64,000 nt of DNA from Hydrogenophaga taeniospiralis CCUG 15921 (GCF_001592305.1 NZ_BCWR01000005.1:434001-498000), one strand, 5' to 3'; numbered from the stretch's first letter, positions 56,240-64,000 are shown. Program-made: numbers and translations. The notes: generated by a model not told the origin, from the letters alone.

Positions 56240-57100
56240 ATGAAAGCACCCCCCAGACTCCAGTCGCTGATCGAAGAAGGCCTGATCGACACCGTGGTGC
56301 GTCAGCTCATGAGCGGCAAGGAGGCCATGGTGTACGTGGTGCGCTGCGGTGACGAGACGCGCTGCGCCAAGATCTACAAGGAAGCCACGCAGCGCAGCTT
56401 TCGCCAGGCGGTGGACTACACCGAGAACCGCCGCGTGAAGAACTCACGCCAGGCCCGCGCCATGGCCAAGGGCACGAAGTTCGGCCGCCAGGCGCAGGAA
56501 GCCGCCTGGCAAAGCGCCGAGGTGGACGCGCTGTACCGCCTGGCCGCTGCCGGCGTGCGGGTGCCGCAGCCCCACAACTTTCACGACGGCGTGCTGCTGA
56601 TGGAGCTGGTGACCGACGCCCACGGCGACGCCGCGCCGCGCCTGAACGACGTGTCATTCACACCCGAGGCCGCGCGCGCCCACCACGCCACGCTGCTGGT
56701 GGAGGTGGTGCGCATGCTGGGCGCGGGCGTCGTGCATGGCGACCTGTCGGAATTCAACATCCTGCTGGGCCATGTGGACGGCGCCGATGGCCCGGTGATC
56801 ATCGACCTGCCGCAGGCGGTGGACGCCGCGGGCAACAACCACGCCCAGCGCATGCTGCTGCGCGACGTGGCCAACCTGCGCGACTTCTTCGGCCAGTTCG
56901 CGCCCGAGCTGCTGGCCACCTCCCACGGCCCCGAGATCTGGGACCTGTACCAGCGCGGCATGCTCGACACCGACGTGGCACTGACGGGCCACTTTGCGCG
57001 CCCACAAGGCGCGGTGGACCTGGGCGGCGTGCTGCGCGAAATTGGCGACGCGCAGGCCGAGGAACAGGCGCGGCGCTTGCGCATGCAGTCCGCGGCATAG
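56240..57100 (+). CDS. RIO1-family serine kinase
   Basis: A 286-residue RIO-type protein kinase: ATP-binding segment LMSGKEAMVYVVRC with Lys in CAKIYKEATQ, catalytic loop VVHGDLSEFNILL and metal-binding IIDLPQAVDA. Bacterial RIO1 proteins of this size (PA4780-like) are largely uncharacterised. No obvious operon partner; the next gene is convergent. Confidence 0.9.
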   Translation: MKAPPRLQSLIEEGLIDTVVRQLMSGKEAMVYVVRCGDETRCAKIYKEATQRSFRQAVDYTENRRVKNSRQARAMAKGTKFGRQAQEAAWQSAEVDALYRLAAAGVRVPQPHNFHDGVLLMELVTDAHGDAAPRLNDVSFTPEAARAHHATLLVEVVRMLGAGVVHGDLSEFNILLGHVDGADGPVIIDLPQAVDAAGNNHAQRMLLRDVANLRDFFGQFAPELLATSHGPEIWDLYQRGMLDTDVALTGHFARPQGAVDLGGVLREIGDAQAEEQARRLRMQSAA

Positions 57101-57121
57101 CCCGGCTGGCCCCCGGGCCCG

Positions 57122-58066
57122 TCAGCCGGGGGGATGCTGTGCCGACTGAAGCGGGCCGTTGCCCAAGGCCGCCAGAACGTGGTCGATGAACACTCGCACT
57201 TTCAGCGGCATGTGCCGGTTGGCGGGATAGATGAGCGAGAACGGCCGTGAGCGCCCCGCGTAAGGCTGCAGCAGTTCAACAAGCTCGCCGCGCGCCAGGT
57301 CTTCCTCCACGATGAACCGGTAGGTCTGCAGCAAGCCCGCGCCGGCGCGCGCCAGGGTGACCACACCCAGCAGGTCCTCCGAGCAAGTGAACCCCCCGTC
57401 CGTGTTCACATCGATGTCCTGCCCGTCCAGGCGAAAGGCCCAGGGCACCCTTTGGCCGGTGGCGGGCAGCACGAACTGGATGCACTCGTGCTGCGCCAGG
57501 TCGTCCAGCGTCACAGGTCGCCCGGCCTGCGCCAGGTATTCGGGCGCGGCCACCACCACCAGCGCCGCGTCCATCAACTTGCGGGCGACCAGGCCCGAGT
57601 CGGGTTGCGCGCGTGCGCGCACGGCCAGGTCGAAGCCATCCGCGATGAAGTCCACGTTGCGGTTGCTCAGATGCACCTCGACCTGCACCTGCGGGTAGCG
57701 GCGGCGAAAACCCGGCAGCAGGCGCAACACGCCGTGGTGCCCCAGGGTGGTGGGCACGCTGATGCGCAGCACACCCGCCGGCGCCGCCTGGCGGCCCGTC
57801 AGCTCGCGCTCGGCCTCCACCAGCTGGTTGAGCGCCTGTCTGCACTGCGCCAGGTAGGCCCGACCTCCCTCGGTCAGGCGGATCCGGCGGGTGCTGCGCA
57901 CGAACAGGCGCACCTGCAAGCGCGCCTCCAGCCGTCCGATGGCCCGGCTGACTGCCGCAGGCGTGAGACCGGCCTGCGTCGCGGCAGCGGTAAAGCTTTC
58001 CAGCTCCGCCGCCAGGCAGAAAAGCTCGATGCTGCCGAGCATCACCGGGTCGAATTGCCGGGCCAT
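57122..58066 (-). CDS. LysR family transcriptional regulator
   Basis: A 314-residue LysR regulator: N-terminal winged helix (LGSIELFCLAAELESFTAAATQAGLTPAAVSRAIGRLEARL, in parts) and a substrate-binding domain (GVLRISVPTTLGHHGVLRLLP). It is divergent from the flavodoxin-like gene, the typical arrangement for its target. An ATTAC-N5-GTAAT palindrome lies just upstream of its start. Confidence 0.92.
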   Translation of the reverse strand: MARQFDPVMLGSIELFCLAAELESFTAAATQAGLTPAAVSRAIGRLEARLQVRLFVRSTRRIRLTEGGRAYLAQCRQALNQLVEAERELTGRQAAPAGVLRISVPTTLGHHGVLRLLPGFRRRYPQVQVEVHLSNRNVDFIADGFDLAVRARAQPDSGLVARKLMDAALVVVAAPEYLAQAGRPVTLDDLAQHECIQFVLPATGQRVPWAFRLDGQDIDVNTDGGFTCSEDLLGVVTLARAGAGLLQTYRFIVEEDLARGELVELLQPYAGRSRPFSLIYPANRHMPLKVRVFIDHVLAALGNGPLQSAQHPPG

Positions 58067-58068
58067 GA

Positions 58069-58083
58069 ATTACTCCATGTAAT
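58069..58083. promoter_or_regulatory. Putative LysR binding site
   Basis: ATTAC-TCCAT-GTAAT, a perfect 5-bp inverted repeat that fits the LysR T-N11-A pattern, 3 bp upstream of the lysR-type start and 89 bp before the divergent gene. Confidence 0.5.
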
Positions 58084-58171
58084 GAATGAATTGAAGCGAA
58101 GGCAGTTTATCTGCCTGAATGAAGTCAATAACCTTGCGCTCTCCCATCAACAAGGACAAGGAACCCAGGCA

Positions 58172-58726
58172 ATGACCTCCCCGATCAGCATCGTGTTTCA
58201 CAGTGGCTACGGCCACACGGCCAAAGTGGCGCAAGCGGTGGCCCAAGGCAGCGGCGCCACGCTGCTGGCCATCAACGAGCAGGGCGAGCTGCCGCCCGAG
58301 GGCTGGGACAGCCTGGCGGCATCGCGCGCCATCGTGTTTGGCTCGCCCACCTACATGGGCAGCGTCAGCTGGCAGTTCAAGAAATTCATGGATACCAGCT
58401 CAGCCGTCTGGGCCCGCCAGGGCTGGAAGGACAAGCTCGCCGCGGGCTTCACCAACAGTGCCGGCATCAACGGCGACAAGCTGTCCACCCTGCACACGCT
58501 GTTCACGCTGTCGCAGCAACACGCCATGCTCTGGGTGAGCACGGGAATGATGCCCAGCAACGCCAAGGCCTCGGCGCGTGACGACGTCAACTACCTGGCC
58601 TCTTTCGCCGGCCTGATGACGGCTACCCCGGCGGACGCGACGCCCGACGAGATGGTCGCCGGGGACCTCGAGACGGCACGGTTGTTCGGGCAACGCATCG
58701 CCGACTCGGTCCGGCGCCTGGGTTGA
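58172..58726 (+). CDS. Flavodoxin family protein (NAD(P)H:quinone oxidoreductase-like)
   Basis: A 184-residue flavodoxin-fold protein: IVFHSGYGHTAKVAQAV binds the phosphate of FMN, and IVFGSPTYMGSVSWQFKKFMD and FTNSAGINGDKLSTL resemble WrbA-like and related reductases. It probably reduces quinones or other electrophiles. The start at ATG 58172 has AAGGA upstream. It starts a three-gene run with a tautomerase and an NTF2-like protein, opposite the LysR gene. Confidence 0.85.
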   Translation: MTSPISIVFHSGYGHTAKVAQAVAQGSGATLLAINEQGELPPEGWDSLAASRAIVFGSPTYMGSVSWQFKKFMDTSSAVWARQGWKDKLAAGFTNSAGINGDKLSTLHTLFTLSQQHAMLWVSTGMMPSNAKASARDDVNYLASFAGLMTATPADATPDEMVAGDLETARLFGQRIADSVRRLG

Positions 58727-58737
58727 AGGAGGTCCAC

Positions 58738-58941
58738 ATGCCTTACGTCAACATCAAGGTCACGCGCGAAGGCGTGACGCGCGAACAGAAAGCCGAGCTC
58801 ATCGCCGGGGTGACAGACCTGCTGACACGGGTGCTGCAGAAGAACCCGGCCTTGACGCATGTGGTCATCGATGAAGTGGATCTGGACAACTGGGGACTGG
58901 GCGGCCTGACGGTGACCGAGTTCCGCCGGGGCAAGCCATGA
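58738..58941 (+). CDS. 4-oxalocrotonate tautomerase family protein
   Basis: A 67-residue tautomerase. The start at ATG 58738 gives MPYVNIKVTREGV, exposing Pro as the catalytic N-terminus after Met removal, and GAAGGAGG lies upstream; an earlier start would hide the Pro. HVVIDEVDLDNWGLGG is the second family block. Function is on dienol or keto-enol intermediates of aromatic-type catabolism. Its TGA lies within a 60-bp repeat (58937-58996). Confidence 0.9.
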   Translation: MPYVNIKVTREGVTREQKAELIAGVTDLLTRVLQKNPALTHVVIDEVDLDNWGLGGLTVTEFRRGKP

Positions 58942-58996
58942 GCGCCGCGCCGGGCCGTTCCCAAGCAAGCTCGCACCGCAGCCCGCAGGGCGAAGG
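58937..58996 (+). repeat. 60-bp stop-codon-associated repeat, copy 1
   Basis: Begins CATGAGCGCCGCGCCGGGCC and ends GCCCGCAGGGCGAAGG. It is identical over 60 bp to the inverted copy at 60283-60342. Its TGA (58939-58941) is the stop of the tautomerase gene, and its ATG is used as the start of the next gene. Confidence 0.9.
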
Positions 58997-59387
58997 CATT
59001 CCAACCACCGCCGCGCCCGACTTCAGCGGCGTGACCGCGGTGCTGGGTGACTACTTTGCCGGGCTGCGCCACAGCGACACCGCGCGTCTGAAGCGCGCCT
59101 TCCACCCCGAGGCGCACTACTTCTGCGCCACCGACGGCACGCTGCTGCACCTGGACATGGCGCGGTATTTCCCGGTCGTCGAGCAGCGGCCTTCACCCGC
59201 CAGCCAGGGGCACCCGCCCACGGACCGCATCCTGGCGATCGAATTCGCAGGCCCGGTGACGGCGTTTGCCAAGCTGGAGTGCTCCATCCCGCCCAAGTTC
59301 TTCACGGACTTCCTCGTCCTGCTCAAGCTGGACGGCCGCTGGCAGATCGTCAGCAAGGTCTTTCACTACGAGACCCGGCAGGAGTGA
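58938..59387 (+). CDS. NTF2-like nuclear transport factor 2 fold protein
   Basis: A 149-residue NTF2/SnoaL-fold protein (lumazine-binding-like subfamily): VTAVLGDYFAGLRHSDTARL, AFHPEAHYFCATDG and LLKLDGRWQIVSKVFHYE are the family blocks. Folding starts near residue 28. The first 20 residues (MSAAPGRSQASSHRSPQGEG) come entirely from the 60-bp repeat, so the protein has an adopted N-terminus or the true start lies further down, though no ATG is suitable before the conserved region. It overlaps the tautomerase stop by 4 bp and its end overlaps the convergent hydrolase gene by 38 bp. Confidence 0.8.
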   Translation: MSAAPGRSQASSHRSPQGEGIPTTAAPDFSGVTAVLGDYFAGLRHSDTARLKRAFHPEAHYFCATDGTLLHLDMARYFPVVEQRPSPASQGHPPTDRILAIEFAGPVTAFAKLECSIPPKFFTDFLVLLKLDGRWQIVSKVFHYETRQE

Positions 59388-60261
59388 GGCCGGCTTGCTG
59401 CGCGAGATGCAGGGGTGCGCCTGGATCGGCCAGGAAATCCAGCGCGATCCCGCTGAAATCCGCCGGCCGCTCCACCATGGGCGCATGCCCGCAGGGCGCG
59501 AGCACCACCGGCTTCGCGTGGGGCACCAGCCGCATCAGGGTGTCGAGGTGGCCCACGGGCAGGAAACGGTCCTGCTGGCCCCAGACCACGCAGGTGGGCG
59601 CCTGGATGCGCCGTGCCTTGGCATGGGAGTCGTCAATGACCGATGAGCGAAAGCCGCCCAGGTGGATCAAGCCCCGCAGGGTTTTCAGGAAGGCCGCCTG
59701 CGCGCCCGGTTGCCGGGCCAGCGCCACTTTTTCCCGCACCATCTCTGGCGTGATGCACGCCGGATCGGCCACCGCCGTTCGCCACAGCCGGGCGGTGCCG
59801 AACGCGGTGGGCCGGGTGAGCAGCTCGCCCAGCACCGGCAGCGAGGCCAGCCTGAAATCGAACAGGGTCGGGTTGTCCATGGCCGCCGGGGCCGAGAGCA
59901 CCAGCGAGCGCACCCGTTGCGGGGCCACCGCAGCGCACTCCATGGCCACCCGAGCGCCCAGCGAGTTGCCCACCAGCGACGCCTGATCCAGCCCCATGGC
60001 GTCCATGAACCCCAGCGTGAACCGGGCCAAGGCCGCCACGTCGTAGCTCGCATCGGCGGGCTTGGCCGTGAGCCCACACCCCAGCAGATCCAGCGCGTAT
60101 ACCCGGTGCCGCGTGGCCAGGGCGTGGATGCTGTGTTCCCACTCCAGCACCGAGCAGCCGATGCCGTGGAGGCACACCACCCCCGGCCCTTCCCGGCCCA
60201 CCTGCCAGTACCGGACTTGGTGGCCCTCTACGGTGGTGAACTGGTCATGGGGTCGGTTCAT
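59350..60261 (-). CDS. Alpha/beta-fold hydrolase
   Basis: A 303-residue alpha/beta hydrolase. HGIGCSVLEWEHS forms the oxyanion region, the nucleophile is Ser in LVGNSLGARVA, Asp in WGQQDRFLP and His in CGHAPMVERP. Substrate unknown; similar enzymes cleave ring-fission products or esters. It is the last gene of the minus-strand oxidation operon, 76 bp after the GMC gene, a gap filled by the second copy of the 60-bp repeat. Confidence 0.88.
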   Translation of the reverse strand: MNRPHDQFTTVEGHQVRYWQVGREGPGVVCLHGIGCSVLEWEHSIHALATRHRVYALDLLGCGLTAKPADASYDVAALARFTLGFMDAMGLDQASLVGNSLGARVAMECAAVAPQRVRSLVLSAPAAMDNPTLFDFRLASLPVLGELLTRPTAFGTARLWRTAVADPACITPEMVREKVALARQPGAQAAFLKTLRGLIHLGGFRSSVIDDSHAKARRIQAPTCVVWGQQDRFLPVGHLDTLMRLVPHAKPVVLAPCGHAPMVERPADFSGIALDFLADPGAPLHLAQQAGLTPAGSRSERPC

Positions 60262-60282
60262 GCTTTGGAGCTCACTGGAGTA

Positions 60283-60342
60283 CCTTCGCCCTGCGGGCTG
60301 CGGTGCGAGCTTGCTTGGGAACGGCCCGGCGCGGCGCTCATG
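60283..60342 (-). repeat. 60-bp stop-codon-associated repeat, copy 2 (inverted)
   Basis: Identical over 60 bp to 58937-58996 in reverse. On the minus strand its TGA (60338-60340) is the stop of the GMC gene. It occupies most of the spacer before the hydrolase gene and continues with weak similarity for about 7 bp. Confidence 0.9.
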
Positions 60343-61897
60343 CTTTGGCCTTGAGCATCTGCTCGCACACGTAGTGCGCCAGCGCGTACACCGTCTCCGA
60401 CGGGTTGTAGCCGATGGAGGTGGGCAGCAGGCTGGCGTCCACCACGTAGAGGTTTTTCACGTCGTGCGTCTCGCCGTGGGGGTTGACCACCGTCTTCTTC
60501 GGGTCGCGCCCCATGCGGCAGGTGCCCTGCGGGTGGAACGAGGTGTACTTGTAGCGAGCGGGTTCGTTCTTCAGGCCGCCGATGACCTTGTCCACGTCTT
60601 CCACGCGGTCGATGCTCGAGATGTGGGTGGTGGGCAGGTACAGCCGCTTAGCGCCCGAGGCGAACAGGATCTTGGCCGTGGCGATCAGCCCCTTTTTCAT
60701 GGACTCGAAGTCCTGGTCGTCCACAAAGTAGCTGATGTCTTTCTGTCCGTCCTTCCAGCTCACCTGGCCCACGTTCTGGTCATGGATCAGGCTGATCAGG
60801 CGGATGGTGTTCTTGTAGCCCGACATATAGGCCACATACGGCTTGCCCGTGCCCGGCTCGGCCTGGAAGCTGGCTTCCACCGGCTCCTGGATGGCGTTGA
60901 GCAGGATGTAGCCGCCCTTGTCGGGCAGGGTGTTCTGGTCCATGTACAGCGAGTGGGTGGCGCCGTGGAAATCGCGCACCTCGTGCGGAAACTCGGCGGT
61001 GACCGACATGGACGGATGGCACGCAAAGTTCTTGCCCACCTGTCCGCTGCTGTTGGCCAGCCCGCTCTTGAGCAACAACAACGGCGTCTGGATCGGGCCG
61101 GCCGCCAGCACCACCAGAGGCGCGTCGACCTGGATGTCCGCCTTCTTGCGGCCGGTGGCCGGGTCAATGATCTCGCCCTTGACGCCCACCGCCTTGCCCT
61201 CTTTCGACAGCAGCTCGGTGACGCGGGTGTCCGAATGGATGACGGCGCCGTGCGCCACCGCCCACGGCAGGTAGGTCACCAGCATGGACTGCTTGCGGTC
61301 GGTGGTGCAGCCGCTGAAGCAGAAGCCGGTCATGGCGCAGTCTTTGATGTTGCGCCGGGCCTTGCCCTGGGGGTAGCCCAGCTTGTCCATGCCCTGGCCG
61401 ATCAGCAGCGCGCCCGGGCTGGTTTCCTGCGGCCCCACCGTCTTGATGTGCAGATTGCGCTCCACCTTTTCAAAGATGGGCTTCATCACCGCCGGGGTGA
61501 GGTTGGTCAGGCCGAATTCCTTGGCCCAGAGCTTGAGGTAGTAGTCGGGCGTGCGAAAGCACAGCGCGGCGTTGACCACCGTGGAGCCGCCCACGCAGGC
61601 GCCCTGCAGCACCGAGATGTCGCCCGCCGAATTGGTCTGCCCGCCATGGTCCTGGTAGAGCGTGCCCATGGCCACGGCCAGCATCTCGGGGAACTTGTCG
61701 GAGGTGATGTACGGCCCGGCCTCCAGCACCACCACCTTCTTGCCCGCCTTGGCCAGCTCGTAGGCGGCGATGGCACCGCCCGCCCCCGAGCCCACCACCA
61801 CGGCGTCGGCCTTCAGGTGAAGCTGGCTGTCTTGGATGTCCGCGGCCTGGGTGACCTTGAGGCCTTGCTTTTCAACTTTGATCGCGTGTTTTTTCAT
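60338..61897 (-). CDS. GMC family oxidoreductase with probable Fe-S motif
   Basis: A 519-residue FAD-dependent dehydrogenase: FAD motif AVVVGSGAGGAIAAYELA, GMC signature GACVGGSTVVNAALCFRTP, and the C-terminal active-site region VDASLLPTSIGYNPSETVYALA. Cys187-x5-Cys193-x3-Cys197 has the spacing of the cysteines that hold the 3Fe-4S cluster in FAD-glucose/gluconate dehydrogenases. It has no signal peptide; the next upstream gene encodes a small Tat-signal protein that may carry it to the periplasm. Substrate: probably an alcohol or sugar; the downstream partner is an aldehyde dehydrogenase. Confidence 0.9.
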   Translation of the reverse strand: MKKHAIKVEKQGLKVTQAADIQDSQLHLKADAVVVGSGAGGAIAAYELAKAGKKVVVLEAGPYITSDKFPEMLAVAMGTLYQDHGGQTNSAGDISVLQGACVGGSTVVNAALCFRTPDYYLKLWAKEFGLTNLTPAVMKPIFEKVERNLHIKTVGPQETSPGALLIGQGMDKLGYPQGKARRNIKDCAMTGFCFSGCTTDRKQSMLVTYLPWAVAHGAVIHSDTRVTELLSKEGKAVGVKGEIIDPATGRKKADIQVDAPLVVLAAGPIQTPLLLLKSGLANSSGQVGKNFACHPSMSVTAEFPHEVRDFHGATHSLYMDQNTLPDKGGYILLNAIQEPVEASFQAEPGTGKPYVAYMSGYKNTIRLISLIHDQNVGQVSWKDGQKDISYFVDDQDFESMKKGLIATAKILFASGAKRLYLPTTHISSIDRVEDVDKVIGGLKNEPARYKYTSFHPQGTCRMGRDPKKTVVNPHGETHDVKNLYVVDASLLPTSIGYNPSETVYALAHYVCEQMLKAKA

Positions 61898-61917
61898 GTT
61901 GTCTCCGATGTGGGGGC

Positions 61918-62502
61918 TCAGCGCGTGGGCAGCGGGGCGTTGCCGAGGGACTTCAGGCCGTTGCGTTTCGATATCGGTCCGTCGTATTCCAGCGGCGCCC
62001 AGGACGCAGGGTTGGCCCAGTACGAGAGCTGCACCAGCTTCTTCAGGCCCGAAGCCAGGGCACGGTGTGGCACCTCTTTGGCGTTGCCCCAGGCGTCCAG
62101 AAAGGCGGTGGCCGTGGCGTCGTCCAGCGCCGTGAAGCGCTTGCCGTGCTGCGCCACCGGGCCTTCGTTGAAGTACTGCAGCCCGCCCTTGAGGCCCGCC
62201 AGCACGTGGGGCGGCATGGTGCCCAGCAGGGCCGCGTCCAGCGTGCCCAGCAGCCCCTCGGGCGTCCAGGGCGCCAGCGGGCTGCCGCCCACCGGCAGCA
62301 CCACCTCGGCCACGCGGCGGAAGATGGCGGCCTCGGCGGCGTTGATGCTCTTGAGCGCCGGGGCCTGGGCCTGCGCCACCGACGCGGCGCCACCGGCGGC
62401 CACGCCCACGGCGGCACCGGCAAAGACCATGAAGTCGCGACGCGACAGACGCCCGACGATCTTCAGGGCCTGGTTCAACGGGGATGGGGTGTCCAGAATC
62501 AT
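61918..62502 (-). CDS. Tat-exported small subunit (gluconate 2-dehydrogenase subunit 3-like)
   Basis: A 194-residue protein with a Tat signal (LSRRDFMVFAGAAVGVAAGG), cleavage near AQAQA. The remaining helical domain (AAEAAIFRRVAEVVLPVGG, FTALDDATATAFLDAW) resembles the small subunit of FAD-gluconate/glucose dehydrogenases. It lies 20 bp before the GMC gene, the order of the gamma and alpha subunits in those complexes. No cytochrome c subunit is present in the window. Confidence 0.8.
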   Translation of the reverse strand: MILDTPSPLNQALKIVGRLSRRDFMVFAGAAVGVAAGGAASVAQAQAPALKSINAAEAAIFRRVAEVVLPVGGSPLAPWTPEGLLGTLDAALLGTMPPHVLAGLKGGLQYFNEGPVAQHGKRFTALDDATATAFLDAWGNAKEVPHRALASGLKKLVQLSYWANPASWAPLEYDGPISKRNGLKSLGNAPLPTR

Positions 62503-62527
62503 GGTGTGTCCTCTCTGTGTCCGTGGG

Positions 62528-63988
62528 TCAGAAGGGGTAGACGATGGGTTGCTCCATCACGCTGACCCACTGGGTCTGGGTGAACTCGTCCAGGTTGGCC
62601 GGGCCGCCAAAGCGCCCGCCGTTGCCTGAGGCGCCCATGCCACCGAAGGGCACGTGGAATTCGTTGTTCACGGTCTGGTCGTTGACGTGGATCATTCCGG
62701 TGTGCAGCCGGTTGGCCACGGACATGGCGCGCGACACGTTGGCGCTGTGGATGGCGGCCGCCAGCCCGTAGGGCGAAGCGTTGACCAGCTCGACGGCTTC
62801 ATCCTCGGTGTCGAACACCGTGATGGGGGCCACGGGGCCAAAGATCTCGTCGGCGAACGCGGGCATGTCGGCGGTCACGCCCGACAACACCGTGGGCTGG
62901 AAGAACAGGCCTTCGTGCGTGCCCCCGGTCAGCAGCCGGGCACCCTGGGCCACGCTCCGGTCCACGATGTCCTGCACGCGGTTGCACTGCTTGGCGTTGA
63001 TGATGGGGCCCAGGTGCGCGGGGCCGGCGTGCGGGTCGCCCACGTAGAGCGCCTTCGCTCGCTGGACCAGCTTGTCGGCATAAGCCTGGGCCACCTTGCG
63101 CTGCACCAGGTGCCGCCCGGCCTGCATGCAGATCTGCCCCTGGTGCAGAAAGGCACCCCAGGCGCCGTTGGAGGCGGCGGCGTCCAGGTTGGCGTCGTCC
63201 AGCACGATGAGGGCGTTGTTGCCCCCCAGTTCCAGCGCCACCTTTTTCAGCAGCCCGCCACAGGTGGCGCCAATGCTCTTGCCCACCGCCGTCGAGCCGG
63301 TGAAAGAAATCATGGTCACGTCCGGGTGGCGCACCACCGCGTCCCCTGTTTCGGGGCCGCCCGGCAACACGTGCAGCACACCGTCGGGCAGGCCCGCATC
63401 GGCAAACACCTGGGCGATCAGGTGGCCACCGGTCACCGCCGTCTGGGCGTCGGGCTTGAGCAGCACGGCGTTGCCCAGTGCCAGCGCCGGCGCCACCGAG
63501 CGCATGGCCAGCAGCAGCGGGAAGTTCCAGGGGGCGATCACCCCCACCGTGCCCATGGGCACCCGGCGCCAGAGGTTGGTTCGCCCGGGCATGGACGAGG
63601 GGAACAGCTGCCCGTTGGCCTGCATGGGCAGCGCGGCGGCCATCAGCATCTGCTCGTAGGTGGCGTGCAGTTCCCATTCGGCCTTGGGGCCGATGGAGCC
63701 GCATTCGCGGATGTTCCAGATGTTGATGTCGGCGGCGCGCTCTTTCAGCAAACGCGCGGCCTCGCGCATCACCGCCGCGCGCTGGTCAAACGGCGTGGCG
63801 GCCCAGGCGGCGCGGGCGGCCTTGGCACTGGCGGCGGCGCGGTTCACGTCGGCCGGATTGGCGATGCCGGTTTGTTCCAGGGACTGGCCGGTGGCGGGTT
63901 CCCGCACGGCCTGCACGCCGCCAGCGGCGTCTGTCCATCCGTTGCTGAAAATCTTGCCTGACCAGATGGCGGGGCTGCTTGCACTCAT
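62528..63988 (-). CDS. Aldehyde dehydrogenase, benzaldehyde dehydrogenase type
   Basis: A 486-residue aldehyde dehydrogenase. General base Glu253 (LELGGNN), nucleophile Cys287 (HQGQICMQAGRHLV), and GNAVLLKPDAQT and SFTGSTAVGK of the cofactor site are seen. The overall pattern (IWSGKIFSNGWTDAAGG start, GQICM) is that of benzaldehyde dehydrogenases. It is the first gene of the run aldehyde dehydrogenase, small Tat subunit, GMC enzyme, hydrolase, and likely oxidises the aldehyde that the GMC enzyme makes. The start at ATG 63988 has GGAGAC upstream in the window. Confidence 0.92.
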   Translation of the reverse strand: MSASSPAIWSGKIFSNGWTDAAGGVQAVREPATGQSLEQTGIANPADVNRAAASAKAARAAWAATPFDQRAAVMREAARLLKERAADINIWNIRECGSIGPKAEWELHATYEQMLMAAALPMQANGQLFPSSMPGRTNLWRRVPMGTVGVIAPWNFPLLLAMRSVAPALALGNAVLLKPDAQTAVTGGHLIAQVFADAGLPDGVLHVLPGGPETGDAVVRHPDVTMISFTGSTAVGKSIGATCGGLLKKVALELGGNNALIVLDDANLDAAASNGAWGAFLHQGQICMQAGRHLVQRKVAQAYADKLVQRAKALYVGDPHAGPAHLGPIINAKQCNRVQDIVDRSVAQGARLLTGGTHEGLFFQPTVLSGVTADMPAFADEIFGPVAPITVFDTEDEAVELVNASPYGLAAAIHSANVSRAMSVANRLHTGMIHVNDQTVNNEFHVPFGGMGASGNGGRFGGPANLDEFTQTQWVSVMEQPIVYPF

Positions 63989-64000
63989 GGGTTGTCTCCG

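Noticed and set aside
60062-62629. An 855-codon plus-strand frame across the hydrolase, GMC and Tat-subunit genes
   Set aside because: It crosses three recognisable genes and gene boundaries on the minus strand; no motif supports it.

Overview
The window is a dense, GC-rich chromosomal segment of a betaproteobacterium, most likely a Comamonadaceae member close to Hydrogenophaga. This is inferred from the exbB-exbD-lpxK-Trm112-kdsB-adk order, the coexistence of dimeric and monomeric isocitrate dehydrogenases, a Liv-type transporter beside pobR/pobA, and the style of the short intergenic repeats. No rRNA, integrase, transposase, prophage or CRISPR array was seen. Two tRNA genes are present (Pro-TGG and Arg-TCT).

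Layout. 0-20 kb is mostly core: the end of a HerA-like helicase gene, DUF1499, an SGNH lipoprotein, clpS-clpA, icd, a DUF192 protein, monomeric icd, sodB, xseA, the lipid A/KDO block with adk, lexA with two tandem SOS boxes, a D-2-hydroxyacid dehydrogenase and a FimV-like protein. 20-26 kb is a fatty-acid/acyl-CoA block (3-hydroxyacyl-CoA dehydrogenase, enoyl-CoA hydratase, Crp-type regulator, APH-like phosphotransferase, acyl-CoA dehydrogenase). 26.7-27.8 kb holds a glutathione transferase and the tRNAs. 28-36 kb looks like a 4-hydroxybenzoate uptake and hydroxylation locus: a five-gene ABC transporter, an IclR regulator with a clear operator, and pobA. 36-47 kb is mixed accessory: a CoA-transferase behind a LiuR-like palindrome, an amidotransferase, a racemase, an Lrp regulator, a ParD-like/zeta toxin pair, bacteriohemerythrin, TraB, YgiQ, and a FAD monooxygenase with DUF2783 and a LuxR regulator. 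47.8-55 kb has a large alginate-lyase/LamG lipoprotein, a crotonase relic, a bactofilin, gspA-gspB and an ABC ATPase with a degenerate active site. 55-64 kb has a RIO kinase, a LysR/flavodoxin/tautomerase group and an alcohol-to-acid oxidation operon (aldehyde dehydrogenase, Tat-exported small subunit, GMC dehydrogenase with a probable Fe-S motif, alpha/beta hydrolase).

The most unusual signals are small repeats that interact with genes. A 60-bp element occurs twice, identical and inverted; in both copies its TGA is the stop codon of the upstream gene, and one copy also encodes the N-terminus of the next protein. A second element of about 75 bp with three stem-loops occurs three times in the aromatic locus, and two inverted copies bracket pobA. 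A third, palindromic element is inserted in frame inside ygiQ. These, the PobR operator, the LiuR-like palindrome and the catalytically degenerate ABC ATPase are the best targets for follow-up.
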